Shown: positions 38,527 to 50,917 of the stretch, in pieces
How the letters are laid out: each line of letters opens with the position of its first letter
Numbering within the stretch: the stretch's first letter is position 1
Assembly (NCBI GenBank): GCA_951230915.1
Contig: OX579635.1
Span: 40,672,001 to 40,736,000, forward strand
Origin: Antitrichia curtipendula
Taxonomy: Eukaryota > Streptophyta > Bryopsida > Hypnales > Leucodontaceae
Length of the DNA: 64,000 bases
Reading direction: 5' to 3'
Notes under the pieces: generated by a model
Told to the model about the DNA's origin: nothing
Database searches by the model: none
Seen by the model: the letters and a program-made list of their open reading frames with translations, nothing else
Translations under genes and position numbers: made by a program

Positions 38527-40269
38527 ATTATGATACAAAGTTTATCCATGCTTTGTAGTAGTTCTAAACTTTCCACCTAATTTTGTCTAATAGACATAAC
38601 TTAGTGATTTAATTAACACTTTAGTTTTCATTTTCCGTCTTCAACCAAATTTTCTATACAAGTATTATAGTGACTAAGTATACGCTTCTAAATCCATCAA
38701 TACCATGCAACCAATCCTCACATAAAATCTTCAAAGTCCAATTCATTTTAAACATGTATACAACTTTAGACAATCCCTAGGAAAGTTGCTTGTGTGCATA
38801 TTAGAAACCACATGAGATCTAAGATAGGGTATTATATATTTATTGTACCTAAAATTTATAAAAAATTAATATCTAATATAGAGTGTATAGAATTATATGT
38901 AGGATATTATAACGAGTATATGATTATGTTTAATACCATGTTCTAAATTTTACATAGAAAAGATATAGAGGAGCAATAATATGTGGTGGGAAATAATTTT
39001 GTGGGTGGATATTTAATGTCCTTAAAGAATAATGAACAAAAAATGACACATTATTTGTCCCATATAATCCATGAACCTTGGATGAGGCTCTCTTGGTTGC
39101 TTTGCTAGTTATCTCTAAAGTCCTTTGAAGTCACTTAGAATTTGAAGAATCTATCATGAATTTTGCTTTAATAAATCTTTATTGCACTTAATATTTTCAT
39201 TAGATATATTGTAAATAATTAGCAGTAAGTTGTTTGACACAACTAAAGTGCATTGCTTATAGTTTGTGAATGTATTTGTTTGGCCATAGTACATTTGTCC
39301 AAAAATATTGTACTTTACTTTTGAGTAACCATAAAAAAAATGGTTTGAAAGAAAAAGAACAAAAGAATAACGAAGAAAAGGATAAAAAGTAATAATAGAA
39401 AAAAAATCAAACAACACCTATTAATTATAATTTTTTAATCTAATATAGGGACCAAAAAATTGGACTCAAAAGTGTATAAAAAATAATATAGGGTGCTATA
39501 ATAAATGGTAATTTATAATTATTTTTAACAATTAAAAATATATTAAATTATAAAATATTAGATAAATATCCCCTACAAAATATCCTCCAATCTCACATAT
39601 GTATTAAATATACACTAAACCTCTAAGCTAGTGACTTCCCCGAGAGACAATGTAATAGACCAACGGACCATGATGCATAAGCCTACATTATTTAGCAATA
39701 CAAAACAATTATGTCCAAGAATAGAATACATTCAATCAACAATAAAATCATTTAAAAGTAATTCAAGTTCTAGCTCCAATCTACATCATAGCTTTTTCTA
39801 ACAAGATTTGGTCTACTTTGATTTTCATGCAACTTTCAAAATTAGATGAATTCACTATCAATTTCCAACCTTCATATCTTATATTTAACACCTTCAAAGT
39901 TTAAATTGACTAAAAAATCATACTCTTTTGGATGTATTTAGTTTAAGGTTATAGATTTTACTCCATTTAATACTAATTACATTTAGTTACAAGAGGTAAA
40001 AAAAAATTATAATTTTTGAATAATTGAAATGTAAGGATACCAATATTGTGTAATTTAAATTCAAACATACAGAACTTGTAATTGCAATAATTGAATAATT
40101 ATTTAGATATTTCAATTCTAAAATAAAATAAAATTTGAATCAAGAATCAAAATTTTGAAATTTAGGATCAAGTTTGACCAAATTTCATCTATAATGATGG
40201 AACAAGATATTAGTTTGCAAAAGGTCTTATTCATCAATTTCTTTTCAATCTAAATAGAAAATTTAATTT
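38527..40269. other. AT-rich intergenic DNA, no gene seen
   Basis: Strongly AT-rich with no recognised coding or structural element. Confidence 0.5.
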
Positions 40270-40790
40270 GTGTGCATAGATCCTTAAAGATACATAACAT
40301 CATTCAACAGCTCATGATGTTCACAATAGTCAAATCTAAGAGATGGAATATTCTAACAATATCAAGCTAAATTATTTTGTGAGCATGACCCTTGAAAAAC
40401 ATATAATGACATTCAAAAGTGGTTAATGTTCAATGTAATCAAATCCAAACGATGAAATATTCTTAGAGTATCCAATTCTTCTCAATCGATCGTTTTCTCT
40501 ATATTGGTGCCTGCATTAGTTTTGTCTGCATGAACCTTCAAAGACTTATAACATCATTAAACAACAATCAATGTTCATTGCAACCAAATCTAAGAAATGG
40601 AATACATATAGTCTAGCATTATACAATTCTTTATAACCAATTGCAATTTCTATGTTGTTGAACAAATTACCTTTGTAAGCATAGACTTCCAAAGACATAT
40701 AAGGTTATTGAGTAGCCATTGATGTTCATAACAAACAAATCTAGTAGGTAGCATATTTTAGTATTACCAAATGTTGTACATTCAACCAAA
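40270..40790 (+). repeat. Degenerate tandem repeat, about four units
   Basis: An anchor resembling CATAGACCTTCAAAGACATA, followed by TAACATCATT.. and a GTTCATA..CAAATCTAAGAGATGGAATA block, recurs at about 40275, 40384, 40529 and 40680. Units are about 110-150 bases and have drifted considerably. Confidence 0.65.
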
Positions 40791-40854
40791 AAGTTAAATA
40801 CATATAGATTAGTATAGGTTAAAATATCATTGTTTTCACAGTGTTTGAGGATTG

Positions 40855-42072
40855 TACAGTAAGGTCTACTTCATTTACGAATTGTTGATTTGAGGCATTC
40901 CATTTTTTTTTAATAATCTGTAGTGTAATTGCTCGCGTAATTGGTAGATTTTGTTAAGCATAGTTAACATTGCATCCTTGTACAATTCCAACCAAGCATA
41001 CCAAATTTCAGTTCAAAAAAGCAAAATTTCATTTTTGGTGACTTTTAAAAGTCAATTTTCATGGTTTTACATAATATTTTATTGAAAAAAATTGGTGATG
41101 CATTCTTTTAATTCATAATTTTAATTTGATAGATATGTAGGGAACATCCATATGCACATCTTTCTTACAACAAGCATCCTCCAAAAAAGTTTCATAATTC
41201 CCTCTAGAGAGAATTCATTATGAGGTGTTGTATGACCAAACTTTGTGAAATAGATATCTCTATATTTTAATTAGATTTTGGCAAAGTAATTGTACCCTTA
41301 TGATCAAATGTGCAAAATTAGTTACAAAATGAGGGTCAAATACCAAAATCTAGTTAAAATATAGAGATATCTATTTCACAGAGTTTGGTCATACGACACC
41401 TCATATTTAATTTTCTCTAGAGGGAATTATGAAACTTTTTTGGAGATGCTTGTTGAAGGAAAGATGTGCATATGGATGTTCCTCACATATATATCCAATA
41501 AAATTAAAAAAATTCATCACCAATTTTTTTTCAATAAAATATTAAGTAAAACCATGAAAATTGACTTCAAAAATTCACCAATTACGAAATTTTGCTTTTC
41601 TGAAACTGAAATTTGGCATGCTTGATTGGAATTGCATAAGAATTGGGTGTTAATTATTCCAGACCAAAAATTCCAAAAAAAATTTATGCTACGCAATAAA
41701 AATTGGAATGGCTCAAACTTTAGAAAAAATTTGGGGCCAAGGGAGGGCTGTTTCAGGCCCGTTCCCCAATCTGTCCCCATGCTGTGAACAGTGATATGGG
41801 CTGTCAGAAGAAAAAAAAAAAAAAAAAAAAATTTGTTTCCCATATTTCGTTTTAAGAAAAAAATATTTTTATTTTTATTTTTTTATTTTTTTATTTTTTG
41901 AAAATCTGATGTGGCCGAAGTTCGGCCATGTCACCCTGCTGCGGTGGCGCAGTTTCAGCAGTCACGGACTGCGCAGAACTTGTGGAGAACTCATGGGAAC
42001 TCGCGGCCCTCCCTTGGCCCCAAATTTTTTCTAATGAGTCAGCAGTTTGTAAATGAAGTAGACCTTTCAGTA
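40855..42072. mobile_element. Long fold-back element 3 with a nested inverted repeat
   Basis: The outer ends near 40855-40885 and 42045-42072 share AAGGTCTACTTCATTTAC in inverted form. A fold-back core (about 40970-41660, centre near 41305) resembles fold-back 2 in sequence (CAAGCATACCAAATTT, AAGGAAAGATGTGC). Between the core and the right end sits a second inverted pair, 41721-41748 and 42006-42033, a perfect 28-base match containing TTTGGGGCCAAGGGAGGGC. It surrounds a poly(A) run and a G+C-rich block with TGGCCGAAGTTCGGCCA. No protein is encoded. Confidence 0.78.
41811..41832 (+). repeat. Poly(A) run
   Basis: An uninterrupted run of more than 20 A followed by TTTG. It lies inside the nested inverted-repeat segment, and its exact length may be unreliable in the assembly. 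Confidence 0.85.
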
Positions 42073-42768
42073 CATCTTGTTTCAAACATCTACATTTTTC
42101 CACAATAAGTCCCTATTCATTTTTTTGGTCCCCTTAATACCCCCTATTCACTGTTGAAGTTTGCTGTGGGTCCTTTTTTTCTTCCTCCAGATGATTGCAT
42201 TAAAGCTGACAAGCTATAGCGGTCTGTTAGGGACAACACCCTATCACTTGTTGTTGGACCGTACCTTTTGTATTTACCCATGTTGCTTATTGAACTTACA
42301 CATTTTTTTCCGAATGTGTCTCCATCTTGTTGGAGAATTCGGATCATCCTTTTGCTTGCTAAAGCTTCAATCTGCCACGTCTTTCATGGAGTTGAATCTT
42401 GAGAACGACGCGGCTCCCCAATGACCAAAGGTAGTCACTAAAATACTCCAATTATGGGATCAGTAGGTGCATTTTTTTTCTTTCTACATGTACTAACGTA
42501 GTGAAGTCATCCATCACACGTTTTACTGTCAGCAACGTCCCAACACGGTTAACCCATAAAACGCCGCCGAGGACGTTTTCTGGCCGACAAATGACAAAGA
42601 ATCTCTCCCTATAGGACATAAGTGCAACTATTCATCCTCCCAATTTTGTGCGAAAAAGGGAAGATCATCTACAGTAGTTTGTCTTCCAATGAGTGCTTTT
42701 GCATTATTTTAATCCAACAATTCACACAGTGACAAAATAGATGTTTTCCACGGCTATGAGCCCGTTGT
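42073..42768. other. Intergenic DNA between two elements, no gene seen
   Basis: Moderate base composition. Short open frames on both strands near 42150-42420 have no recognisable product. Confidence 0.45.
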
Positions 42769-43714
42769 TTAACCCCTAAAGGACTGGCATGCAATTTGGG
42801 GTAGTATAGAAATTTTGGGCAGGTACCTGTGACTGGAGATTTTTATGTTTTTGGCTGAAATTTTTAATAGAAGTTGTGTGCAAGGAATATCTTTCATATG
42901 CACTGAATTTCATGACACTTGGAAATACGAGTCAAAAGTTATGGCCTAATATGTTACTTTTTTTCTTCTGACTGGGCAGTCTGGGCAGATCATAAAAAAC
43001 CACTTTTTTTAGAAACAAAATTTCTAAATTGGTTTCCTAGAGTTATATATGGTGGAAAGCCTTGAATCATTACATTTTGACCAATGAATCAGAAGTTAAA
43101 AGGAATTTTTAGTTTGTAGGTAGTTATGGATTTTCTACTCAAAAATAAACTTTGAAATTCTTTAGCTTATTCAATTTTCAATATTTTTGGAAAAAAAAAA
43201 TAATCATAGGATGTAGATTGTTTATTCCAACATTTCAACCATTGGGATTGGCATTTTTCAGTTCCATAACCAAATTCTTAACAATTTTGTATTTTGAATC
43301 ATTTTCTTCTTCTTTCTACTTACTATTTTTTTCCTATATGTTGTACAACTCCAAATGATGTGAATTTTTTTCAAGCATGTAGACAACTTCTTTAGGAAAA
43401 TGAATTCAAAGAAGAACCACATTTCGAACATTTTTTTATAGGAAAGCAAGCTTGTGAAGTGCGGCTGCCCTGTTTTTCGCAGGGCCCAAAAAATGACTGA
43501 TTTCAGTGAATTTGAATGCTTGTATCTTGCAATCCACACGGTGAAAATTACTGAAAGTTTTACCACATGTTCTTAAGTCAGTATAATATACAAGATCCTA
43601 CGGTTACACGTGTCAAAAGAAAAATTCATATTCAAAAATTTGGTACTTGTACGAAAAATGGCAGTTTGGGGAGTGTTTTTGGTGAAAACATAGTCATGAA
43701 ACTTTAGGGGTTAA
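42769..43714. mobile_element. TTAA/CCCC-type element, reference copy (946 bp)
   Basis: Perfect 13-base inverted ends TTAACCCCTAAAG (42769-42781) and CTTTAGGGGTTAA (43702-43714). If TTAA is the target duplication, the terminal repeat is CCCCTAAAG. It aligns end to end, in reverse, with 45514-46980 and with the partial copy at 1-83; its inner part also resembles 61248-62134. No transposase frame. Confidence 0.82.
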
Positions 43715-44023
43715 GGGTTAAACAATGTAAGCAAATTTTCAACGTTTAGGGAAATTTTGAACATTTGCACACTGTAGATGGAGTGATATTCCAGCCAGCG
43801 TGCGCCGCCGGGGCCTGAATGTGACTCTTTCCTCCAAGCGCCGTGTAGGATTCTTCAAAAAGTTTTAACGAATGTGAAGATGACACATGTGCAGGGTCAT
43901 TGATGCGATACAGAGTCGGGTACGTATGCACCAGGGAGAAGAACTAAGCTTACCATTCAAAGTTCTCAACACATGATGATCCGAGTTGCCGTTACGACCC
44001 ATTCCAAATTGAATTGCCATTGA

Positions 44024-44636
44024 AGTAGGCACCCCGGCCAAAATTGCACCTGACCTTAAAAAGTGCCATCTACAGGTTGTGTACATTTCCAAAATCAGTT
44101 ATGTACCTATTTGGATGGATGGAGCGCTTTCAGAAACAAACTTTTGACCCTTAAGGTAACAGGTTCTAAAAGCGCTCAGGCTCTAAAATCGCCCACCTCC
44201 TCAAATGTAATCTATTTGTACATATTACTTTTTTGTTGTACCAGAAATATAATCCAGAAATGTGCATACGAGGAGGTGGGCGAATTTAGAGCCTTATGCC
44301 ATTTCAGCTTCAAAAATTCGTAACTAATTCCACAAAGCTCCGAAAAATACGAAACGACTTGGGTTAGATGCCAATTCCACTTTTCTTCGAAGGAAAATTT
44401 ACTGAAAAATATTTCAAGAAGTTTCACCTCCCCGAATTCAGGTTTCAGCTCTTAGGTGGTCGCTTTATGGACCTCTTACCTTAATAACTTTTGCATACGG
44501 TGTCCAAATGCCACGTTCTCTGGTGCATTGGGAACCTCCTTTCACTTGCCAACAAGAATATATGAAAATTCGACCAAGTCTAATAGTAGTAACTAGGCTC
44601 GGTAGCAAAAAGTGGCGGTTTTGGGTGTGCCCACCT
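44024..44636 (+). mobile_element. AGGT/TA-type element, family 2, interrupted by a family 1 MITE
   Basis: It begins TAGGCACCCCGGCCAAAATT and ends GTGTGCCCACCT followed by TA. The interior matches 22395-22682 and the minus strand of 35108-35661. The match is broken at 44152-44483 by the family 1 MITE. Confidence 0.75.
44152..44483. mobile_element. AGGT/TA-type MITE, family 1, with empty site known
   Basis: Left end TAAGGTAACAGG, right end CCTCTTACCTTA. The host element reads GACCCTTAATAACTTTTGC on the minus strand at 35 kb, so this is a clean insertion. The duplication is TA, or TTAA if read with the outer bases; the 24 kb copy fits TA better. Confidence 0.82.
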
Positions 44637-45513
44637 TATGTCACGGACGCGGACGCGTTTCTTCCTTTGGAAGTCCATCTCCCACCGTAACCTCTCCACA
44701 AATTTTTTTGGGGTACGATTTTGTCATCCCTTTTCTCAGGTGCTTTTTGCCCTGTTTTGGGGGGACAGTTTTGTTGACATCTGCAACCGGATTTCACAGA
44801 CATGGATTGCACACTTGTGGACCAATGGGGGCAGTTTATTACCCCTACCGCCATCAATGGCCACTGGAGTGACTCTGGACCACCTGAAAAAAAAACGATG
44901 CCAAGTATGACGTCGCATCCCGGTTGCAAGTTTGCAGAGAGTCAAACTGGCGTATAGTTCGTGGCTTTCTCTGACTAGACAGTGACTAGTATTTTGAATG
45001 CGAGAATCATACGAAAATTAAAGGAAAAGGCAAATGACATGGAACCATGTCATTGATGCTAATAATCGTCGACAACAACTCTCGGTCATATGAACGTTCA
45101 TGGAATCCATGATTTGTTTACTTCTAAATGTAAAGCAACCGATTTTAAGGATGCCATTGAGTCTATTGTAAAAGAAATTCAAATCATATCATGCGAGATC
45201 ATGGTGGATGTGAAACACACATTTAAGGAATAAAAAGATTGGTCAATTTGGATGAGTACTTGGACAAAATTATTTCAGAGGTCATGGACTAAAATATCAT
45301 TCTTGTCTAGTGAAGTGTTTAGACCTAGGGATTGTCCACTTTTTTCAGTGCACCAATTAAGTCACCAAAACCAATGTAGCGAGCTCAAGAAACAAGATGG
45401 AGAAGTTTCAGGTTTTGCTTCAGGTGTATTTCCAAAGTTCTCTAGTGAAGAAGTGCTCCCGCTTTTTCCAATAGGTTTGAAGTTGGGTCCGTTTCCACGG
45501 CACACGTGACGGC
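44637..45513. other. G+C-richer intergenic block, origin unknown
   Basis: 44640-44940 stands out by composition and by overlapping open frames of 85-97 codons on both strands; none gives a product I recognise. The remainder shows nothing definite. It may be a relic of a gene or transposon. Confidence 0.35.
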
Positions 45514-46980
45514 TTAACCCCTTAACTTCCTTGATTATGTTTTCTCCCAAAACACTCCCAAATTGCCATTTCTAGTACAAGTACTCAATTTTTGAAAATA
45601 AATAAATTTGAGACACATGTGACCATAGGATCTTGTAGTATGCTGACTTAAGAACATGTGGTGAAATCTTTAGAAATTTTCTAGCGTGTGGATTGCAAGA
45701 TATAAGCATTCAAATTCACAAAAAACATTGTTTGGGCCCTACGGAACACAGAGCAGCTGCACTTCACAAGCTTACTTTTATATGAAAAGATGTCCAAAAT
45801 GGTGGTGCTTCTTTGGATTCTTTTTACGAGACAAGCTGGCAATATGCTTGAAAATTTTCACATCATTTGGAATTGTACAGTATATAGAATAAAAAAATAG
45901 TAAGTAAAAAGAAGTAGATAATGATTCAAAATACAAAATTGTTAATAATTTAGTTATGGAATTGAAAAATGCCAATCTCAATGGTTTCAATGTTGTAATA
46001 AAAAATCTACATCCAATGATTTTATTTTTTTTCAAAAAAATTAGAACTTGAGTAAGGTAAAGGACTTCAAAGTTTCTTTTAGAGTAGGGGATCTATAACT
46101 ACCTACAAACAAAACTCCTCCTAAATTTTGACCCATTGAACAAATTGGAATAATTCAAAGCTTTCCATGCATACATAACTCTGGGAAATCAACTTCAAAT
46201 TTTTGTTTTATGAAAAAAGTGATTTTTCCTTATCTGCTTGGATTGCCCGGTTAGGGGAAAAAGTAACATATTAGACTAGAACTTTTGACTCATATTTCCA
46301 AATTTCATGAAGTTTAGTGCATATGAAATATATTCCTCATCTCCAACTTCTATTAAAATTTCAGCCTAAACACATGCAAATCTCCAATCACAAGTAAGGT
46401 AAACTTGCCTATGACAGGTAAAATAACTGGTTTGTCATGTTGCCATTACCAAAAAAAATTCTGATTTTTTTCCATACAAAGACAAATTTGAGAAATGAAG
46501 GAAGCAACTAGAATTTTATTTTTTGGACAAAGTATGAATTTTTAATGAATTTTTGAAATGTGCTGTCCAGTTGGCCCAAATGAGTCTGTAGACTATCCCA
46601 AATCAGCAAAAAAGTGTTTTTATGATGGTCATCTTGTCACCTAAATCAGTCACAACATTTTCTAACATGGCTACAAGATTTCCTATCATAGACATGACAT
46701 TGAAGGAATAAAAAAATAACTTTTTACTACCAGTTTACACTAGAAAGGTGTAAGTGTCCTATGACAGTCACTAATAACTCCATGACTGTCTCCCAAGGCT
46801 TTAATTATGGTCACAAATCAACCTAATGTAGTCCTAATTCCAATTATTAGGAAAAGTTTGTCATGAGTTAATATTAGACTGAAATGAACAATTTCCTAGA
46901 TGCCTGTCATAGGTAGGTTTACTTTACCTGCCTAAAACTTCTATGTTGCCAAAAAATGCATGCTGATCTTTCAGGGTTAA
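45514..46980 (-). mobile_element. TTAA/CCCC-type element, interrupted copy
   Basis: Ends TTAACCCCTTAAC (from 45514) and TCAGGGTTAA (to 46980). The sequence is the reverse of 42769-43714 over its whole length. It is split by a 528-base element at 46397-46924; without that it would be about 937 bp, close to the 946 bp of the other copy. Confidence 0.8.
46395..46926. mobile_element. Nested AGGT/TA-type element, family 3
   Basis: The element is 46397-46924, with TA at 46395-46396 and 46925-46926. Inverted ends: AGGTAAACTTGCCTATGACA on the left; on the right the complement of AAGTAAACCTACCTATGACA. The related copy at the window start reads CAAGTACCTGCCC with no insert, which shows the empty site and a TA duplication. 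No coding content. Confidence 0.85.
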
Positions 46981-49940
46981 TGATGTGGAAGTACTTTGGG
47001 AGGATGGATGATTGGCTGTAATGCCATTGTTCATGCTTTCTTCAGTTGCTTGTCTGAACTAGGCCTGTGTATTTGATTGCAACTCCTACCTTGTTGTGTC
47101 ATTATATCCCCTCTATTTTTAACCTAAAACCAAAATCTAAGTCGTATGAGATTTTTGCCACAAGAATTAGATGTAGGTTTTGAAATGAAGACAGAATGCA
47201 AATAGTGAAGCAATAAGGTAAGGATGCAAATAGGTACATTTGCAAAACAATGAATAGGCTTGTTCATTGTGCATATGCTACCAAACAATATACTTGAATA
47301 CTTTGACATTTACAGTTTCAAAATTGTTTGAAGATCCCACTAACTGCCTTGTAAGAGAATTAGTACCATGGCAACCAAATATGTAATATAGGATGCCCTA
47401 ATTTTGTAAAACATCCAATATAGTATGTCCCAACAAGTAGAAAATTCACGCAGATAGTACTCTAATATCACAAGGGTATGGCCCTCCACAACTTTTTAAC
47501 AAGCTACAGAATATCATTCTCCCAAAATTAAATGATACCCATACCAGGGATTAAACTAAAGAAAAGTCACTTCAACAGGTGTTGACAAATCAGTACCCAA
47601 TGTCAGATGACAATTTAGGGATCCCTAGATAAGTGAAAACAGCCAGACTCCTTTATACGAACATTCCTACAAAATTCTTAAATCAGCGAACAATAAAATT
47701 TATAATCTTTTGTGCTAAAACAATGTTTTTAATTATTCATGTATTGGAGAATTAAGATTTTTAATTAGATTCTTTTGATTACTGGAATGTCACTACAGGT
47801 CAATGGGTGTGTTACTTGAATAGGAATAGTCTCCCCCCCCCCAAAAAAATAAATAAATTATTATTATTATTTTTTTCACATTATTTTTTGTAGAGTTTGA
47901 AGAAGAGTTCAGTTATTTCAAATTTCAAATTTCAAATATGAAGTGACACGTACAAACATTCAAAAGTCATGGGGGAAAAAAAGTTCATTCAGGAATTGTG
48001 AACTTAGATTGGAATCATGATATTTGACCATTGATTATTTTAGACAGCGACTTTGAAAGACAAGCACTTTTACAAATTGTAAATAAAAGTTCATTTTGAC
48101 TTCAAGCCCTTGAAGGATGCTGTATGAAAGGTCCAATGGATGATTTCATTGTTAATTGTAGAAACAAAGAATGAATCTGTTGGTCCCATAATCAAGAGTA
48201 TTTTCATATCTATTTTGGTCATGCTTACAAGATTAAATTTTATACGGAATATTTTGCTTCCCTGTTTTGAAAAATACACACACTTGATTTTAATTCTTTA
48301 AAAAACTGTTAAGTAGAAGTAAGTCTAAGATTAAAAGAAAGACATAATTGATAATACCTCTAAGATGGAACTGAATCACAATAATCCCAATGGTGAGATT
48401 GTTCTAGCAAACATAATTAACATTGTCAAACAGTTTTTTTTGAAAAAAATGTGAAAATTGCATTCAAAGATGAATTCTATTAGTTATTTTTTGAAGAATA
48501 TGCCTACATTGCCCCCAAAACAAGATTGTCCATAACTTTCTCATCACTAATCCAAATAGAATGAATAAAAGCTTCGCATGTAGACAAAAATAAGATTTTT
48601 TTTGGAAAAATAAATTTAAAATTTAATTTTGACATTTTGTGATTTTTTTAATGTTGCCCGTTGACCTTGTGCTATAACTTTTGTTTGTAGGCACCGATTG
48701 AAATAAAAATTATATTACAATGAAGCTTATGTGTTTTTTTAGCTTCACAAAAAATTTCAAAAATTATGATGAATATTGAGACTCTATGAACCTACCCGAG
48801 GTTTGATAGATCAATATCTAATGGACACCCAAATTCCATGAAGTAGAAATCTTAAGATTTGTTTGCTTGAAGATTAAGTATAAGCAATCTGAACCTAATA
48901 CTTTAATTTTTTAAATATTTTGACTATATTAATATTTTGATTGATTCAACCATATCTACATATAAAGTTTTAACCTTTAGAAGATATTGCAAGTCTAGTT
49001 GGACTTTTGAAAGTCAAACCTCAATTTTTACATAGTTATTTATTTTCAATACTTTTAAACTTAACTTTTAAAATGTATCTCTAATAATCAAAATTTTATT
49101 CCATCTTAAAATTATGTCAAAATTGTAAATTAAATTTTGCCACTTTGAGGGTAGTATTTTTAATGCTTAAATTATATCAATTTTGAGTTTTTTTTATTGA
49201 ATGTTTTTTAATGTAAATCCAAGAAGAAAATTCCATTGTATTTTAAATACTTTTGTAATTATTATGATATTTACAAAAAAATTATTTTAAAAATAAAATA
49301 AAATTCATTTAATGTTTTTAGTTACAAACTTTTGAGAATAAAATTAGATCTGTATTAATACATGAAAAAATATCAAAATATCAAATGTGTATTTTAATAC
49401 ATAAAGGTGAAAAAGTTTGAAATTTTTTTATGTTAATTTGTCCTCCAATTGAGGTTAACCGATATGAATCTCAATATTGAGGTGAAAATTATATAGTTTT
49501 TAATATTATAGGCAATTTAAAATATATTTTTGAGAAACTAAATAGATGAAGTTTATTTTTGAGTTCATTTAATTGTATAAGGTACCATAGAAACTTTAAT
49601 TAATCAAGAATCATAACCTTCTAATCCATGAAGTGTTTTTTTATATATTTTCTTGGGAATCTTCATGAGCGAGTTAGAAATGAGATACTACAGTAAGATC
49701 TCAAAAAAATTATATTTTTTGGATTTTTTTGGATTGATTACATTGAAAATGACCATTTTGAAGTATCTTTGGAAAATTAAATCATTAAAATTTGAAGGCA
49801 GACAAGATATTTTCAATGATAATAAATGGTTAGAGGTTTGATATTCTACAATTGTTAGATTTTTAACTTCAAAGGTATATTTACATCAAGGATATTGAAA
49901 AAGGAAAATATTAATTTAACCTTGTAGCTTTAGCAAGAGT
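46981..49940. other. AT-rich intergenic DNA, no gene seen
   Basis: Contains a C10-A-AATAAATAA-(TTA)n low-complexity tract at about 47826-47875. Nothing coding was recognised on either strand. Confidence 0.5.
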
Positions 49941-50917
49941 TTAACCCTTCAACGCCCAAGGGGCTCAAAAGTAGCCTCTCATAGTTTGGAAGTCCAATTC
50001 AAAGTGATGTAACTTTTGCATCCAATGTCCAAATTCAAAAAAACTTGTTAGGAAAGTTGCGCATACTAGTCTAGTTTATGTGATAAAATTTTCAGACCAA
50101 TTCAAGATGAATTGAGTTTGTGACAGCCGTTCAAAATTCACAGGTTCAATTTGATTTCAGCACATTGCATTGTCATGGCTGCAACTTCGGGGGCTTGTAT
50201 CTCCTTCATCCAATGGTTGTTTTCAATCAAATTTGTTGTATTTTGTTCCTCTAGACATCTAATTAATGTGGTAAAAATTTCATGGCAAGCCAAGTTATTT
50301 TGAATGTTTGGGAGCAATTTGAAGTTCAAAACCCTAACATTTTTTGGTTACTGTGAACTTCGGCGGCTTGTTACTTTTTCATACTGTGTCCATTTTCAAT
50401 TTTTTTTTTTAAAAGTTGCGCATACTTGTTTAGTTTTTGTGGCTAAAATTTTGTATCAATCAAAGAAGTATCGAGTGACTGAGAAGCATTTTAGTCGAAG
50501 TAGGTTCAGCCTTAGATGTGTTTTTTGCACCCTTTTTTGCTATTTTTTTTACATTTCAAAGTCATTTTACAAATACAATGATTTAATTTAATGAATTTTT
50601 TTCACCAATGTGTTTATGTGTTGATTTCAAACCACTTTCTAGTGTAAAGTTTTTTCATTTGAGTAGGTTTAGAAATCAAATTTCATCTCTGAATGTGTTT
50701 TAAGGAAAATTTCAGCATCTTTTTTCAATACTAAAACATTATAATCTTGCAATCTATGAGGTCAAACGACTCCAAATTTGATCCACGTCATCTACAATAT
50801 GCACACTACAAGATTGTACGGTTGAGATTTTGATACCTTCATGACATATAGACTTATAAGGCTTGAAAATCAATGATGTTTTTAAACCCAAAATGGCCAT
50901 GGGCCTTGAGGGGTTAA
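49941..50917. mobile_element. TTAA/CCCC-type element, diverged copy (977 bp)
   Basis: Ends TTAACCCTTCAACGCCCAAG and the complement of TTAACCCCTCAAGGCCCATG: about 18 of the terminal 21 bases pair. The interior contains two related blocks (AACTTCGGGGGCTTGT and AACTTCGGCGGCTTGT). No protein. Confidence 0.72.
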
